This document shows, piece by piece, positions 11,526 to 23,510 of a DNA stretch of 64,000 bases. Numbering within the stretch: position 1 is the first letter of the stretch; every line of letters begins with the position of its first letter. The notes beneath the pieces are model-generated. The model ran no database searches and was not told the origin of the DNA. It worked only from the letters and a program-made list of their open reading frames with translations. The position numbers were made by a program, and so were the translations under genes. The stretch is from NCBI GenBank assembly GCA_012845835.1, contig JABAKD010000013.1:1123501-1187500 (forward strand), in the 5' to 3' direction. The stretch is from Undaria pinnatifida (lineage: Eukaryota; Sar; Phaeophyceae; Laminariales; Alariaceae).

Positions 11526-12429
11526 TGGGGGGGGCTTGTGGGGATCGTAGAGGGTAAAAAGTAAAAGGGCGTGGGAAGAAACGGAGGTGGGGTTGAGTCC
11601 AGGTACGACGGGTGCCAAAAATTTCTGTTAAAAGTGCTTTCCTTTTGTTGCGTAAACCAAACACTCCATTTTTCTGTGTCGTAAAAATAGGGAAGAGTAG
11701 GGGTTGGGAGAGGGGGGGAAGAGGGGGGGGCCCAGCTGGCGGGTGTCGAGATAAACTGTTGAAACGCCTGTTCCGTTTTCTTTTTCCTATGTCTTAAAGA
11801 GGTAGGGAAGAGGAGGGGGGGGGGGGAAGGAGGAGGTGGGGGGGGCAGCTATAGCGGGTGTCTATATTAACTGTTGAAACTACTCTTTGCATTTTTACGT
11901 GTTCTTTTTTTGTGCTAATCAACCATTCGATATTCGTGTCTTAATGACGTGATAATCGCGGGGTGGTGATTCCTTCGCGCCGACCAAGTTCTGAAAACAA
12001 GATCGCAGGTATTGTGTGACGATTTTGAGCGGGTCCCCTATGTGGACAAAAAGACGCCCTCATTTTGGTCGCGTGTAGCTTTTCTGTAACACGCAGCGAC
12101 AGCAGCAAAACCCTGTACATGTGTGTTGTACATGCGTGTTGTACACGTGGACACGTGTATACGTAGCTAACAGGTCTGGAGATTTTGGGTGGTTCTGCTG
12201 TCTGGGTGGGGGGTGGACTGGACCCTCTTTAAGGAAGCCAGCTTCGTTGGTTTTCGCCTCAGGCTCGGATGTGTTTCGTTTTTGTTTTTCTTTGCGATTT
12301 TTTTTGCGGGTTTTTGGTAATTTGTGTTGTATTCTGTGCTGTCAGTTGGATTGGTTCTAGGCCTCGTCGATGTGCTTGCAAGTTTACTTTTTAAGTTGCA
12401 ATACCTGCGAGGATTTTTTTCCGGCATGC

Positions 12430-13510
12430 TATGCTTTGCCACTACGTTTTGCCGTTATGGTTTGACCGTATGCCTTGCCAATATGCAATGCTTTTGTAAC
12501 GCGCTTTTGCTGGTATGCTTTGCGGGTAGGCTCTGCGTGTTTGCTTTGCTGGAGTACCGTGCTGTTTTCGTGTGCTTCCTTTGCCAGCATGCATTGCTAG
12601 TGTACTTTGCGGGCATGTATCGGCTTTGACCTTGCCAGTATGGTTCACCAGTATGCTTCGCCAGTGTGTTCACCAGTTTGATTTGCCGGTATTCTCTGCC
12701 AGCACGTTTTGCGAGTGTGCTTATCCAGTGTGCTATGCCAATGTGCTTTTCTTTGCTAGTGCCTGGCCAATTGCCAGCAAGTGTTGCCAGTTTGCTTGCC
12801 AATATGCGGTTTGCCAGTTTTTTTTTCGCTGGTGTTCTTGTCAATATGCGTCTCAGTGTGTTTGACAGGGCGTCAACCTTCGAGATTGCCCGGGTGTCCC
12901 GTTGTGCTGGCGAATATAAGTTTTGTTGATGTCCTGCCAGTATGCTTGCCGGGATGTTTGCCAGGCTGGTCGCCAGCATGTGTCTCCCAACATGATTTCC
13001 GGTAAGCTTGCCAGTATACTGGCCAGTATGCGTACCAGTGTACTTGCCAATATGCTCGGCAGGATGTTTGCCAGGACGTGTTTCCGGCGTGCTTGCCGGT
13101 AAGCGTGCCAGTATACTTGCCAGTATATGCGTACCAGTATTGCCAATGTGTTTGCCAGGATGTTTGCCAGGATGTGTTTTCCAACGTGCTTGCCGGTAAG
13201 CGTGTGCCAGTATACTTGCCAGTATGCGTATCCTTATATTTGCCAATATTCTTGCCAGGAGTTGGCCAGGATGTGTTTTCCAGACGTGCTTGCCGGCAAG
13301 TGTGCCTGTACATTTGCCAGTATGCGTATTAGTATTCTTGCCAAAATGCTGGCCAGGATGTTTGCCAGCAGGATGCGTTTTCCAGCGTGCTTGCGGGTAA
13401 GCTTGCCAGCATGCGTACCAGTATACTGAACAGCGCGCTTTCCAGTACACTGGACAGATGCTTGCCAGTACACTGAACGGTATGCTTGCCAGTATGCTTG
13501 CCCGTTTGTG
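12430..13510 (+). repeat. TTGCCAGTATGC minisatellite, about 1.1 kb
   Basis: A 12-16 bp core TGCCAGTATGC or TGCCAGGATGT repeats throughout, grading from loose at the 5' end to tight at 12950-13510. On the minus strand an open frame of 379 codons (12455-13594) runs across it, rich in ILASILA, TGKH and WQAYWQ motifs. It has no known domain, so I treat it as a repeat artefact. Confidence 0.8.
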
Positions 13511-13679
13511 ACGAAATTGGTAACACATCTTCTGGTCGCTTCCCGCTGAATTAACAGCACGATGAGAATTGTTCGCCGAGCGCCGTGTGTGCACGTTAGC
13601 CTTATCCCGGGTTGCAGGGATCGTGAGATGGCTGAACCTTTCACGCGTCGGACAGATGATCGATGTATCCCGACTTGAT

Positions 13680-13995
13680 GATCTAGATATTTCAGGTGAG
13701 ATCTGTATGATCTGTATGGCCTAGCTTAAGTTACCGGGTGGGAACCGTACGATCTGCATCATCTAGCAAATATTTCCAGAGTTGGATCTGTGCTCTTTTT
13801 ATTTACAGATTCTGCACAGCATATCGTAACGCCAGATACAGGATCGACTGATTGCCTAGATGATTATCTAGATGATCTATGTGATCTGATGGTCTAGATG
13901 ATCTAGATAATCTAAATAATCTGATGGTCTATATGATATAGATCACACAGATCAAATTATGTAGATGATATAGATGATCTAGATGATGATCTAGA
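13680..13995. repeat. GATCTAGAT-type repeats
   Basis: ATGATCTAGATGATCTAGAT-like repeats with a flank (CAGCATATCGTAACG) that also occurs near 1745. It belongs to a dispersed family also seen at 14930-15240, 32840-33050 and 41090-41240. Confidence 0.7.
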
Positions 13996-14229
13996 TGATT
14001 TGTGATGCGCCCGACGTGTGGAAGGTTGGAGGTTGAGAGGTGACCAGACACTACCCTTGATACGTTCCCGCTTTGATACTCCGGACTCCTTTACAGCACT
14101 AGAACTGCAAGGTCCCGCTTTCTTCTCGGGAGGGACACTACTCCTAGTCATATTATTCATACTTGAGATTTGATTGCAGCAACCATCTTGGCAGTACTAG
14201 AAGGACTTGTACTGGACGCGACACCAGCC

Positions 14230-14345
14230 TCTTCTTAATAATTCCTTGGCGAGGCAGGCTCAAGTTCTTATTTTGTGCCCAGTTCAAGTTCTTCTTTTGG
14301 GCAACGCTCAAGTTGTTATTTTTGTCCAGGCTCAAGTTCTTATGC
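14230..14345 (+). repeat. Four imperfect copies of a GCTCAAGTTCTTATT unit
   Basis: A unit of about 27-32 bp (GGCTCAAGTTCTTATTTTGT) is repeated about four times with substitutions. Confidence 0.7.
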
Positions 14346-14929
14346 GGGACCTGTCAGGATGTGCCTTGCACAAATTTGAATGCAAAAGCACGGTTTGTAT
14401 CTTAACTGTGCAAACGCTGTCAGTTTCTTACCGCTAGTTTACTATCATGTGCGTCGTGCGCTTGTGGAACTGTACGGGTACGCCTGGTGTGGCTGGGGTC
14501 CGCGCGTCGATTTTTTGCGTTTTATGTTCCCGCCGTGAGCCAGTGCATTAAGGGAGTGCGCGCAAGCCCACGACTTTGGCGTAGGCGGGGGGTGGAGGCG
14601 GGGGAGTACGGTGTGTAGTGCTTGCTTTGTTGCTTGTTTTTGTTTAGTGAGATTCCAGATATCTATAATACCCACTTTTTCTATTAATAGGTTACCAGGT
14701 ATGTAAGTTGAAGCCTTTGAGTGCATTTTTGTAACCCCTCTTTTTATGTTATGTTTGTGTTTCGATCGACTGTATAATGCATCTGGTACCAGATAGCGTA
14801 CAACCAGCTGGCGGCGGAAGGGGGGAGGGGGGGGGGGGGTACCCATAAGCAAGCGAACCCGTAAGTAGTGTTAGGAATGTTGCACATATATCGGACAGAT
14901 GATATTCCCATTCATGATCTATACCGCAT

Positions 14930-15240
14930 GCCATTCAGAGAAGACATATGGATCCCTGGTGTATATGATCTGTGTGAGCTATATAGATCATGTTGCCGGA
15001 TGAGATCCGGATGATCTGGGTGATCTGATTGATCTGAATAATTTGAATGATCTGAATGATCTGAACGATCTGAGTGATCTGAACGATCTGAATGATCTGA
15101 ATGATCTAAATGATGTGAGTGATCCAGCATTTGTTTCCAGGTTTGGATCTGCACAACACAGATCGTCCACAACATACCATACCATGACGACAGGTATAGG
15201 TTAAAGAGCATCTACAGTAGATCGTAATCTGTCTGATGTG
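14930..15240. repeat. (GATCTGAAT)n array with dispersed-family flanks
   Basis: A 9-bp unit TGATCTGAA runs through 14995-15125. The flanks (GGATCTGCACAACACAGATC, and GACAGGTATAGG) match those of the 13.7 kb and 1.75 kb copies, indicating a dispersed repeat whose core is a microsatellite. Confidence 0.65.
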
Positions 15241-16415
15241 TGGAATATTGCCCAAGGACAACATACATCTGGTATTTGACACGGGATAAGTCGGGGCTAA
15301 GGCGCTTATTATTCCAAGACGGAATGAAAAGGAGGAGTTCCTGTATAGTGTAGGCAGTTTTCCTGGTGGTGAGTATGTAGGGTCTCAATGCTAACCTTTC
15401 ATGAGTTGAAGATCTACGTGTAGAGGGATCATAGACGATGAATGCATTGTGACTGCTCGTGATGATGCTATAATATTAATGAAAAAAATGAACACCGTAA
15501 ATTACGTTTTGCACCGATTTGCCCAATGGTTTACCAGGTACGTTGTTTAATGGACTTTTTCAATGGGACCCTAATTAGAGAGCTCCAGATCTACACCACA
15601 GCTGTAGGAGGACAAAAACAGCCTTGAACGACTGACTGCTCGTCACACTAATAATAGTAATATAGTGTAATAGTAATCTAGTGTAATAGCAATAGCAATA
15701 AATAGTAATGAACAATGGATCGTTGTATAATTACCTATTGTGCGCGGGTTGGTCCATCGATTCACGTTTTTTCGTGTGTCCGCCGATGGGTTCGGTGGGA
15801 TGCCATCCATGGGATGTCCCGCGCTAATCGCTTATTCCCAAAAGACAGAAGAAAAAAGGAGTTCCTGAATAACGAAACCGGCCTTGTCGTCATGTGTCTA
15901 CAATGCAACTGATCGATAATATAGCTATAGGTCTAAGATACTATGATATATTGCTGCGTGCATTTGTATCGTTTGTTTCATTACGTCAGCTTCGAGTTCG
16001 ATCGTATTTATTTAGACTATGCGTTTTAGAACCCCTTTTGCTTGCGACCTCAACGTAGAAGGGCTTCACCTTCAGCGGCTTTCTGGACAAGAGCCGTGGG
16101 CACCAGTGTCGCTCCGTCTTCCGCCCGGGACGTGCCTTCAGCGTAGTCACGCAGAGAGGGCTCAGCCTTTCCCACTGCTCGTCGGCTTGCATCGGATTTA
16201 TTTGTAGCTGTGGGTATTAACAATATAATCATTTTGCGCGCATAATACCAGGAGGTGTAATACTTTCTTTGTGTTTCAGACTGCCGAGTCCTAGGCGGGT
16301 TCAAACTAGATCAGATCTCGACATCAGATCACAGCGTTGTTTGGCCTACGGGGGGAACCAACACTATTATACTGATCAACATATTGTCCAACAATACATC
16401 GCACTCCACTACCCA

Positions 16416-16770
16416 ACCCAACTCAACCCAACCCGACCCAACCCAACCCAACCCAACCCAACCCAACCCAACCCAACCCAACCCAACTCAACCCAACCCA
16501 ACCCAACCCAACCCAACCCAACCCAACCCAACCCAACCCAACCCAACCCAACCCAACCCAACCCAACCCAACCCAACCCAACCCAACCCAACCCAACCCA
16601 ACCCAACCCAACCCAACCCAGCCCAACCCAACCCAACCCAACCCAACCCAACCCAACCCAACCCAACCCAACCCAACCCAACCCAACCCAACCCAACCCA
16701 ACCCAACCCACCCAACCCAACTCAACCCAACCCAACCCACCTCAAACCAACCCACCCAACCCAACCAAAA
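16416..16770 (+). repeat. (AACCC)n pentanucleotide satellite
   Basis: About 70 near-perfect units with few variants; (GGGTT)n on the minus strand. The ORFs of Thr-Gln-Pro-Asn or Gly-Trp-Val are artefacts. It resembles degenerate telomere-like repeats and has strong G-quadruplex potential, but it lies inside the sequence, 300 bp before a retrotransposon. Confidence 0.95.
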
Positions 16771-17044
16771 TAATTTACCAGGTAGCAGTCAATCGGGGTT
16801 GGTATGTGGGCGTCCCGAAACGGTTATAACGGTTGAACGTTCAAGGGTTTGATATGATATTCAACGATATTTACTCACGAGCTGTGATGAGAGGCGCACA
16901 GCAGTGATTCGCACACGCGTCCCCACTCAAGCGAAACAAAACCACCCACCGAGCGCATACTGAAAGCACTGATCAAGTTCTGTCCTTATGCACCCCGTCT
17001 TAGGACTACCATCAACAAGTAAACAAGACAAGCAAAACTGTTGT

Positions 17045-18195
17045 TGTTATGGAAATGTTAGCACGTAGCCATCATGAGTCAATGTTCAGTACAAGCGATG
17101 CTCTTCTTGTGTATCCATCGTAGATCTCATGTGTCGGTTCGAGTGTAACGTATGTATGTGTGCGGAGGAATTACTTCCGTAGGATTCTCCGCTTAATATG
17201 CAGGTAAGACCTACTATTATGAAAAATTTTGAGCGAATATTTCTGGCGATTATTTTCGTAGTTTTGAGGCTCCAGAAATAACTGCATCAGAAATAAGGGG
17301 GCGTCCATTATGGCTTCTGATTTTTGGAAAGTGGTTTTATTTTGAATTGGAAGGTCTTGTTTTGCCGTTTGCATTTATTTTTGAAATCTGGCACGTACAC
17401 TGTCGCCGGCGACGTTAGGTCACCACCGCCTCTGCTGCTGTCTCTTCTGCTGCGCTGCTGCTGTGGTGCTGGTGTGGTGTGCCTGTGGTGGTTTCGATGG
17501 TGGTGGTGCTGCTGCTGTCGCGTTTGTGTGAGGATGAAGCTCTGTCTCGCACACAACAAGCGCAGTATGCTGTCATCGGTGTGTTTGTGATTCTTTGTTG
17601 TGGGTGATGCGTGACGTGTACAGCAGGCAAGTATCATACCAGGTACAGTATGAGCAGTGGTGACATGTGATACTTGGTACGAGGTAGTATCCAAAAGTCA
17701 AATAATCCCAGTTCTGAGAGGTTGGAAGAGCTGTTATTTCTGGGCTCAGAAATCACCAGATCCACTGATTTCTGGCCTCGATTATTTCTGAACCCAGAAA
17801 TAACGATGATTTCTGGTCCCATAGTGGATGGTTTTTATTTTTGGCGTCGGAGATCCCGGTTAAAGAGAGAAATAATCAATGAAAATATTCGCCATAATAG
17901 TAGGTCTAACTCACTCTTTTCGTGTGCCTCTCTCTCTTGTAGATCTTTCCGGATCATAGCTGTCCTGGTCATCTCTGGGAAGCAGCCGTCGTCTGGGCTC
18001 CTACAACTCTGCGGTTTATATCTGTGTGTATTGGCCAAATTAAGCTCCACCGTTGTACTATTCAACATCTTCTCTACATCTCGGAAGCACTTCGTCTTCC
18101 AGGCTATCCTCTCGCACCGTGCCATCACCTCGACTAACGTCGACGGCGCAGCCTCTCAAACCACCGTGCCAGGGTATCACACATTATCAATAACA
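17045..18195 (+). repeat. 5' LTR of the copia element, interrupted
   Basis: Two parts, 17045-17207 and 17910-18195, align with the 3' LTR at about 90 percent or more by eye. It starts TGTTAT and ends ATAACA, a short terminal inverted repeat. Confidence 0.9.
17208..17906. mobile_element. 699-bp TIR element inserted in the 5' LTR, TAA duplication
   Basis: The ends are GACCTACTATTATG and its reverse complement CATAATAGTAGGTC, flanked by TAA on both sides (17205-17207, 17907-17909). The uninterrupted 3' LTR shows the junction. Subterminal TTATTTCTG motifs continue the inverted symmetry on both sides, around 17240-17310 and 17735-17830. No transposase is present. A 3-bp TWA-type duplication is typical of PIF/Harbinger non-autonomous elements, which is the likeliest assignment. 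Confidence 0.85.
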
Positions 18196-18207
18196 GGTTA
18201 TGAGCCT
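18195..18207 (+). promoter_or_regulatory. Primer binding site, tRNA-Met anticodon-arm type
   Basis: Right after the LTR end, AGGTTATGAGCCT is complementary to a GGCUCAUAACC anticodon arm, which contains CAU. This is the pattern of copia-type elements that prime from an internally cleaved initiator tRNA-Met rather than from the tRNA 3' CCA end. The match to a tRNA of this species is inferred. Confidence 0.6.
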
Positions 18208-18390
18208 CGTGTGTGTGAGTGGAGGCCTGCGGCGACTGCGCGTCTATTGCTGTCGCCGAGTGCTGTGGAGAGCACACCCGTCCTCCAGGATTTTGATATT
18301 TTTGGAATTTTTTCCGCGGGGAGCTACTGCCGGAGTCTGTTTTCTGCTGGACACACTGAGTCAACCCGCTTGCTTACTGGGCCCGGACTG

Positions 18391-18668
18391 TGTTGATTTG
18401 GGATTTTCAGTATGACAGTTACGTATCAGTTTTGTGCCGGTTCGGGCTTCTGGACTATTATTGGATGCCTAGTAGTAACTGGTTGGCGTTCTTGATGGTA
18501 TACTGCTGTGCGCTCTCGCTCGGGATCTCACTCTTCTCGGAGGTCTTACGCACGAGTTCTCTTCTCAGAGGTCTCACGCATGAGTTCTCTGCTCGACTTG
18601 CCTCTACCCTGTGGTTGGAAGACGTAATACAATGACTTGAAACCTACCCCGCTTGGAGCTAACGAACA
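18391..18668 (+). repeat. 5' LTR of nested element
   Basis: Same length (278 bp) as its partner at 21210-21487; TG...CA ends and GACTG immediately before it. Confidence 0.9.
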
Positions 18669-21209
18669 CTCTAGAGCGAACCAATTTGGTCTAGCCTCAT
18701 GAGGGGTCTACGGGTCAGCAGTTATGTATCAGGGCCGTGCTTTCATCAAAGCTTGGTGGGGAAGGGAGGGTCATGTTTGTGGAGCCAACCTTTTCGGAGA
18801 TCAGCGGAGATGAGCAGCAAGGCGCAAGGAGGAGTCCAGTCGGGAGAAGGAGAGAGCCACCGCCGGTATGGCAGGGAGAGCTGCTGTACTGCCATCGTCG
18901 GAATTCTTCGATGGTGGAAGAGGGAGGGCAGCTTGATAGGCGAGTTGTCTTCGGACCCGGAGATGATGTTTTGTGGAGACGTCGTTTTCAGGGAGAAGCC
19001 ACTGCTGCTGTAGACTGTACTACATCAGCAGTAGCTAAAGCCCTACGGTGGAGCATGACCGTAGGCAGGGAGTAGCAGCAGCTTGCGTCCATGGTGATAG
19101 CGTAATCTAGGACACCCCCACCGTATACAGCGGACAAGGGGGTTTACAGCAGCGGCTAAAAGCCCTGTGGCGGAAGTACAGCCGTAGGCACCCTCGCCGT
19201 GTGTTGCGAGCAGGGGGATTTTAGCCGCGCGGCATTTATTTTGTTATATGTCGTGCGCCCTCTATTTCAGAAGGTTGGTTGTGGAGGCAGCAGGTATGGG
19301 TTTATCTGCTTTTTTCCGCGAGAAGTCGCATGGCCGCCGGCCGTATGCACCCTACCATGGTGAGCGATTTGGTAGGGCGAAGTCGCGCGGCATAATAGCC
19401 GCGTGCTTCCTGCTGCTGGTAACAGTGGTAGGAAAGGACGTGGGGTAATCGTGGGCTGTCTGCAGCAGCACCAAATAACGATGGGGTTTCGTCCTGGCAA
19501 CAAGTCGAGCGGCATGGCCGCACGCACTCCATGATATATATGCAGCAGCAACAGCAGCAGCAGAAGAGGTCATGGAGGGAGCAGATCAGTTCAATATTTC
19601 GCCAGCCGGAGCTTAATGATTCGGCAACATCGCGGGGCGGGGGGGGGGTACAGGTCTGGTCAAAGCGGTGAATTTATTTTTACGATTCACATTGCGATCG
19701 AAGCATTGTTTCAGGTCGAATATGACGTTTATTTATTTACGGCAAGAGTGAAGACCCGTTATATAGTAAGCGGTTTATTTGCGGTTAGAGTGGAGACCCG
19801 CAGATAGTATCATCTAAGATTCGTTCTGGATGGTACAAGTAGCCCTTTTCGCCAGGTAGTTTTGAAATGTTTTTTATGTTCAAATCAAACAGTCCTTGTA
19901 AACCCGAAAAACTTGTAGTGTTTTTCTGGTATAGGCAGGACCAGAAGGGAACCGGTGGAGCTGATGTACATTACGATAACGCCTGGTAAATTTGAAAGTG
20001 TGTGTTTTCATGTTCAAATCAAACAGTCTTTGTAAATCCGAAAAACTTGAAGTCTTTTTCTGGTGTAGACGAGGCCAGAAGGGGACTGGTGGAGCTGATA
20101 TAAATACAACAACCATGTGGAGAAAAGGGTACGTAGGTGCACCAAATTGAGAGGTGTATCGCTGATGTATGGTATTGATGGTGGCACTGATTGTATTCAA
20201 TTTTGCGAATATCTTTTGTTTTGGCAGTAGTCTTCTGACTGATTGCAAAATAGAAGTGGGCATATTCATGATTGATTGGTTGTTTTACCAACGGTATCAT
20301 TGCGAACGCTTGTTCGCAAAGGAGGAGTGAAACGCGAAATGTTTTTGCGTTGGTCGAATAGTTTGCGTAGCTTAGAGGGCTTGAGTTGTTCGTATAAATA
20401 GTGGCGGCATTTTAATTGTCTCTTTATTCGATTATTTGGAGATGTAGCAAACAAAAGCAAAAAGGAGAGTATGTTCGGTTTCATAATGGTTTACGAATGA
20501 CCAATATTTCGGGTAATCAAGCTTGTTGGCGAGGATTGGTTACATTGGCCAATAGATCTTGCTGGTATCTCTTGTTTGTGGTTGTCTACGTGTGTTGATG
20601 AGATGGGATGGGGCATCCTTGTGACCGTACAGTACAGGACATACTGGTCTCAAATGAGAGAGGGGATGCAAAGTCACAATTAGTCATTGGATTGCCGATG
20701 TTGACTTTCCGAACTTGATGGGTGGTCGCATTCTTGTTTGAGAATTCGAACGATGATATATTTTGAGAACTTGATTATTTCACAAGCAAGTTGTTTAGCA
20801 TTTGTTTTGCAATGAAAAACGGGGTGGCTTGTGCATGGTCAGATACTCTTTGTATCGGGGAGGGCGTAGGCTGATTTTCGCGTCAGATATATTCTGCGTT
20901 TGCGGACAAGAATTTATGCTATATTGTTTTACCGATATGATCTGTGTATCTATGGCGGTAGTAGGAGACAACGGGAGACCTTTGACCGGGTGACCTTGCG
21001 ATCTATGGCATTTTATCTGTCGCATTAGTTTTTGCCCGGATGACGCGGCTGTTGTAATATATTTTTGTGATTACAATGGTTGTAAGTGGGAGTATGGGAG
21101 AGGTTTTCGCTCATAGGGATGAGTTTCCTGTTGACATTTTTCGTTGTTTTAGGTGATGGAATTGAGTCAATTGTTGATTCGTCACTGTCTTGTAAATAAT
21201 CCGGGAGGG

Positions 21210-21487
21210 TGCTGATTTGGGATTTTCAGTATGACAGTTACGTATCAGTTTTGTGCCGGTTCGGGCTTCTGGACTATTATTGGGTGCCTAGTAGTACCTG
21301 GTTGGCGTTCTTGATGGTATACTGATGTGCGCTCTCGCTCGGGAGCTCACTCTTCTCGGAGGTCTTACGCACGAGTTCTCTTCTCAGAAGTCTCACGCAT
21401 GAGTTCTCTGCTCGATTTGCCTCTACCCTGTGGTTGGAAGACGTAATACAATGACTTGAAACCTACCCCGCTTGGAGCTACCGAACA
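21210..21487 (+). repeat. 3' LTR of nested element
   Basis: Partner of 18391-18668. It is preceded by a short purine-rich stretch (CCGGGAGGG) that could serve as the polypurine tract and is followed by GACTG. Confidence 0.9.
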
Positions 21488-22321
21488 GACTGATCACCTG
21501 GGCTCTCGGCTGCACTTTCGGTACGCTACTGTTTGTGTAAAGCATTCGGGAGCACAACTTCTAGGCGTTGATTTCGGTCGGCGAATAGGGTTGTGCCGGT
21601 TGTTAGTTCTGCGCGCGGCGCACCGTTCTCGGTGTTCTTTGTGTCTGTAACTGGCGACCGAAATCGCCTGCGCGTGGTTCTCTCGCGAGGCGTAGTCTAT
21701 CCAAGATATCTCCCACGTACCGAGTTGCCGGCTTGGTAGCGTGTGTAGGCTAAGGATACGACTGCTAGCTGGTAGCCCCCTGCTGCTGCCGCTACACCTA
21801 CGTGACCCGCTCACGTCAATTTGCCTGCGCGCCGTAGTATACGCGAGGTATACCTGCGCGTTGTGGTATACGCGGGGTAGGTCTGTCCAAGATATCTTCC
21901 TCGTGCTGGTTTTTTGATCGGTGCGTGTGTAGGCTAAGGATCTGACCAGGCCTGTTTGCATCCGTGCAGCAGTCAAAAGTCTACGCTGCAAGACGCGTAG
22001 CAAGTCTTAGCAGTGCATCTGACCCGTGTATCTGCAGGACGAGGCCGGAGCTGGCTACTCCGTCGTCTCAACACTGCAGTTTCGCCACCTGTGGTTGGTC
22101 ATAAGCTGTGCTCAACGGGACGCAGTGGTCTGGGCGGACGCTGGATAGCTAACGCCGGACGTGGGTCGTGAGCTACGGAGCTGCGACCTGAAGTAAGCCT
22201 ACCCCTGTGTAGCATTGCACCGTATCCTTCTTAGGCGCGCCGACCCTTTTCAGGCTCTCGGGGCGTCGTACATATGCCGAAAACCTGACCGCGCCCGGGA
22301 ATGTGACCCTGGCTTTCAACG

Positions 22322-23510
22322 ATGGCGAAATCATCGAGCTTCGGGCTCCACCGCATGCTGGACGTCGTTGGGACCATCTCGGGGCAGCAGGGTTTTCGCG
22401 TGTGGAAGACAAAATTCTGGAACGCAGTCAACCTCTTCTCGCCGGATCTTAAGCCCATCCTATCCGGGGCCGACAGTCCTGTGGAACCTGAGCTAGACGA
22501 GGGAGATAGGGCCAAGTAGGACCAAGCTAACAGTCGCCTGTTCTTCCTCCTCTTCTTTGTCACCTCCGGGTCTGCGCACGCCACCGTCCTTACTCACGAA
22601 GAGGCGGCGGATGGAAAGGTGGCCTGGAAGGCCCTCAACGTGCGTTTGGACGCTCACACCTAGGAAGCTCGGCGTGCGTGTCACTGAGAGTGTTTCGGCC
22701 TTCGGTACCTGGCGGGCGGGGATCCCATCGGTTTCTTTACGAAAGGAATGGGTCTCAAGATTCGCCTCCAGGGCCTGGGGGAGGAGGTCTCCAAGGAGAT
22801 CTACCTAGACATAATGCTTTCGGGCTTGACGAAGGCCCCAGAGTTTAAGCTCGTCCGTGAGATGCACTACCGTGAGTAATTCACGTCCGTTGACCGTCTC
22901 CAGGAGACGGCCAACCGCTTCTACGTGGACCAGCAGTCGCCCAACGCGTCGGGGCCTGTGGTCTCGGGCTGGGGGGCCGCGATGGCGGCGTCCTCATCCG
23001 ACCAGTGCCATCGATGCAAAGCGTACGCGCATTTCCAGCGTGACCGCCCCAAACAAGTGCATAAGAACCGTCCGAAGCCGGGAAAGAAGAAGTGGAAGAA
23101 CAAGCGCGGCGGTGTGCTCAGCCTAAATGGTGCTCCTACCACAACACCATTACGCACAGCGATGCTGAGCGTCAGAAACAGCAGGAGCTTCGCGCGAACA
23201 AGCATAAGGAGCTCCAAGGCTTGGTTGCCAACCTGGCGCTGCTGCATTCCGCTGGTAAAGTCAACCTGCCCAACATCGGGAGCGCTCACTTGGCGCAATC
23301 GACTCCGGCGACGGCGCCGCAGGCTTCCGCTGAGCCGACTTCGTTCGGGTTCTCCTTCAGCGCCCAACGCGTTCCACCGGCTGGGGAAACTTCGTCTTCT
23401 GCCTTTCCCAGGCGCCTCCGACGGCGTCTGCCGCCACTCCGGCGGCGCCTTCATCTATCTCCTCAGAGTCGCCTGCACAGGACCACCGCTTGCCTTCAGG
23501 GTTTTACGGT
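22322..23510 (+). pseudogene. Copia gag remnant
   Basis: Starts at ATG 22322 (MAKSSSFGLHRM). The first frame reads a Gag-like segment (FRVWKTKFWNAV) and stops at 22519. Later pieces in other frames continue the same protein (AWKALNVRLD; FTKGMGLKIRLQGLGEEV; SVDRLQETANRFYVDQ). A CCHC-type knuckle near 23007-23050 reads CHRCKAYAHFQRDR, with the last Cys replaced by Arg. It is followed by KWCSYHNTITHSDAE, a motif I associate with copia Gag. Several stops and frame changes make it non-functional. Confidence 0.8.

Larger units (their letters stand above)
9503..17044. other. Gene-poor, satellite-rich region
   Basis: No coding exon is supported here. The region is built of G-rich tracts (9600-9725, 11690-11860), TTAATCGTTGATTAG repeats (9765-9875) and the minisatellites and microsatellites listed separately. 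Unique-looking stretches such as 10230-10690, 11880-12430 and 15240-16380 have no recognisable domain or plausible exon. Confidence 0.6.
18391..21487. mobile_element. Nested non-coding LTR element, 3.1 kb
   Basis: Two 278-bp direct repeats (18391-18668, 21210-21487) start TGYTGATTTGG and end CGAACA, with about eight differences between them. The 5-bp duplication GACTG flanks the element exactly (18386-18390, 21488-21492). The 2.5-kb interior has no gag or pol, only short ORFs without domains. It contains a tandem duplication of about 110 bp (about 19870 and 20008) and CTAAAGCCCTACGG-type repeats at 19030-19400. It is a LARD- or TRIM-like non-autonomous element that needs another element's proteins to move, and it inserted into the copia leader. 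Confidence 0.9.

Noticed and set aside
16269-16829. 186-codon Thr-Gln-Pro-Asn ORF and its minus-strand partners
   Set aside because: Translation of (AACCC)n; no stop can occur in the unit.
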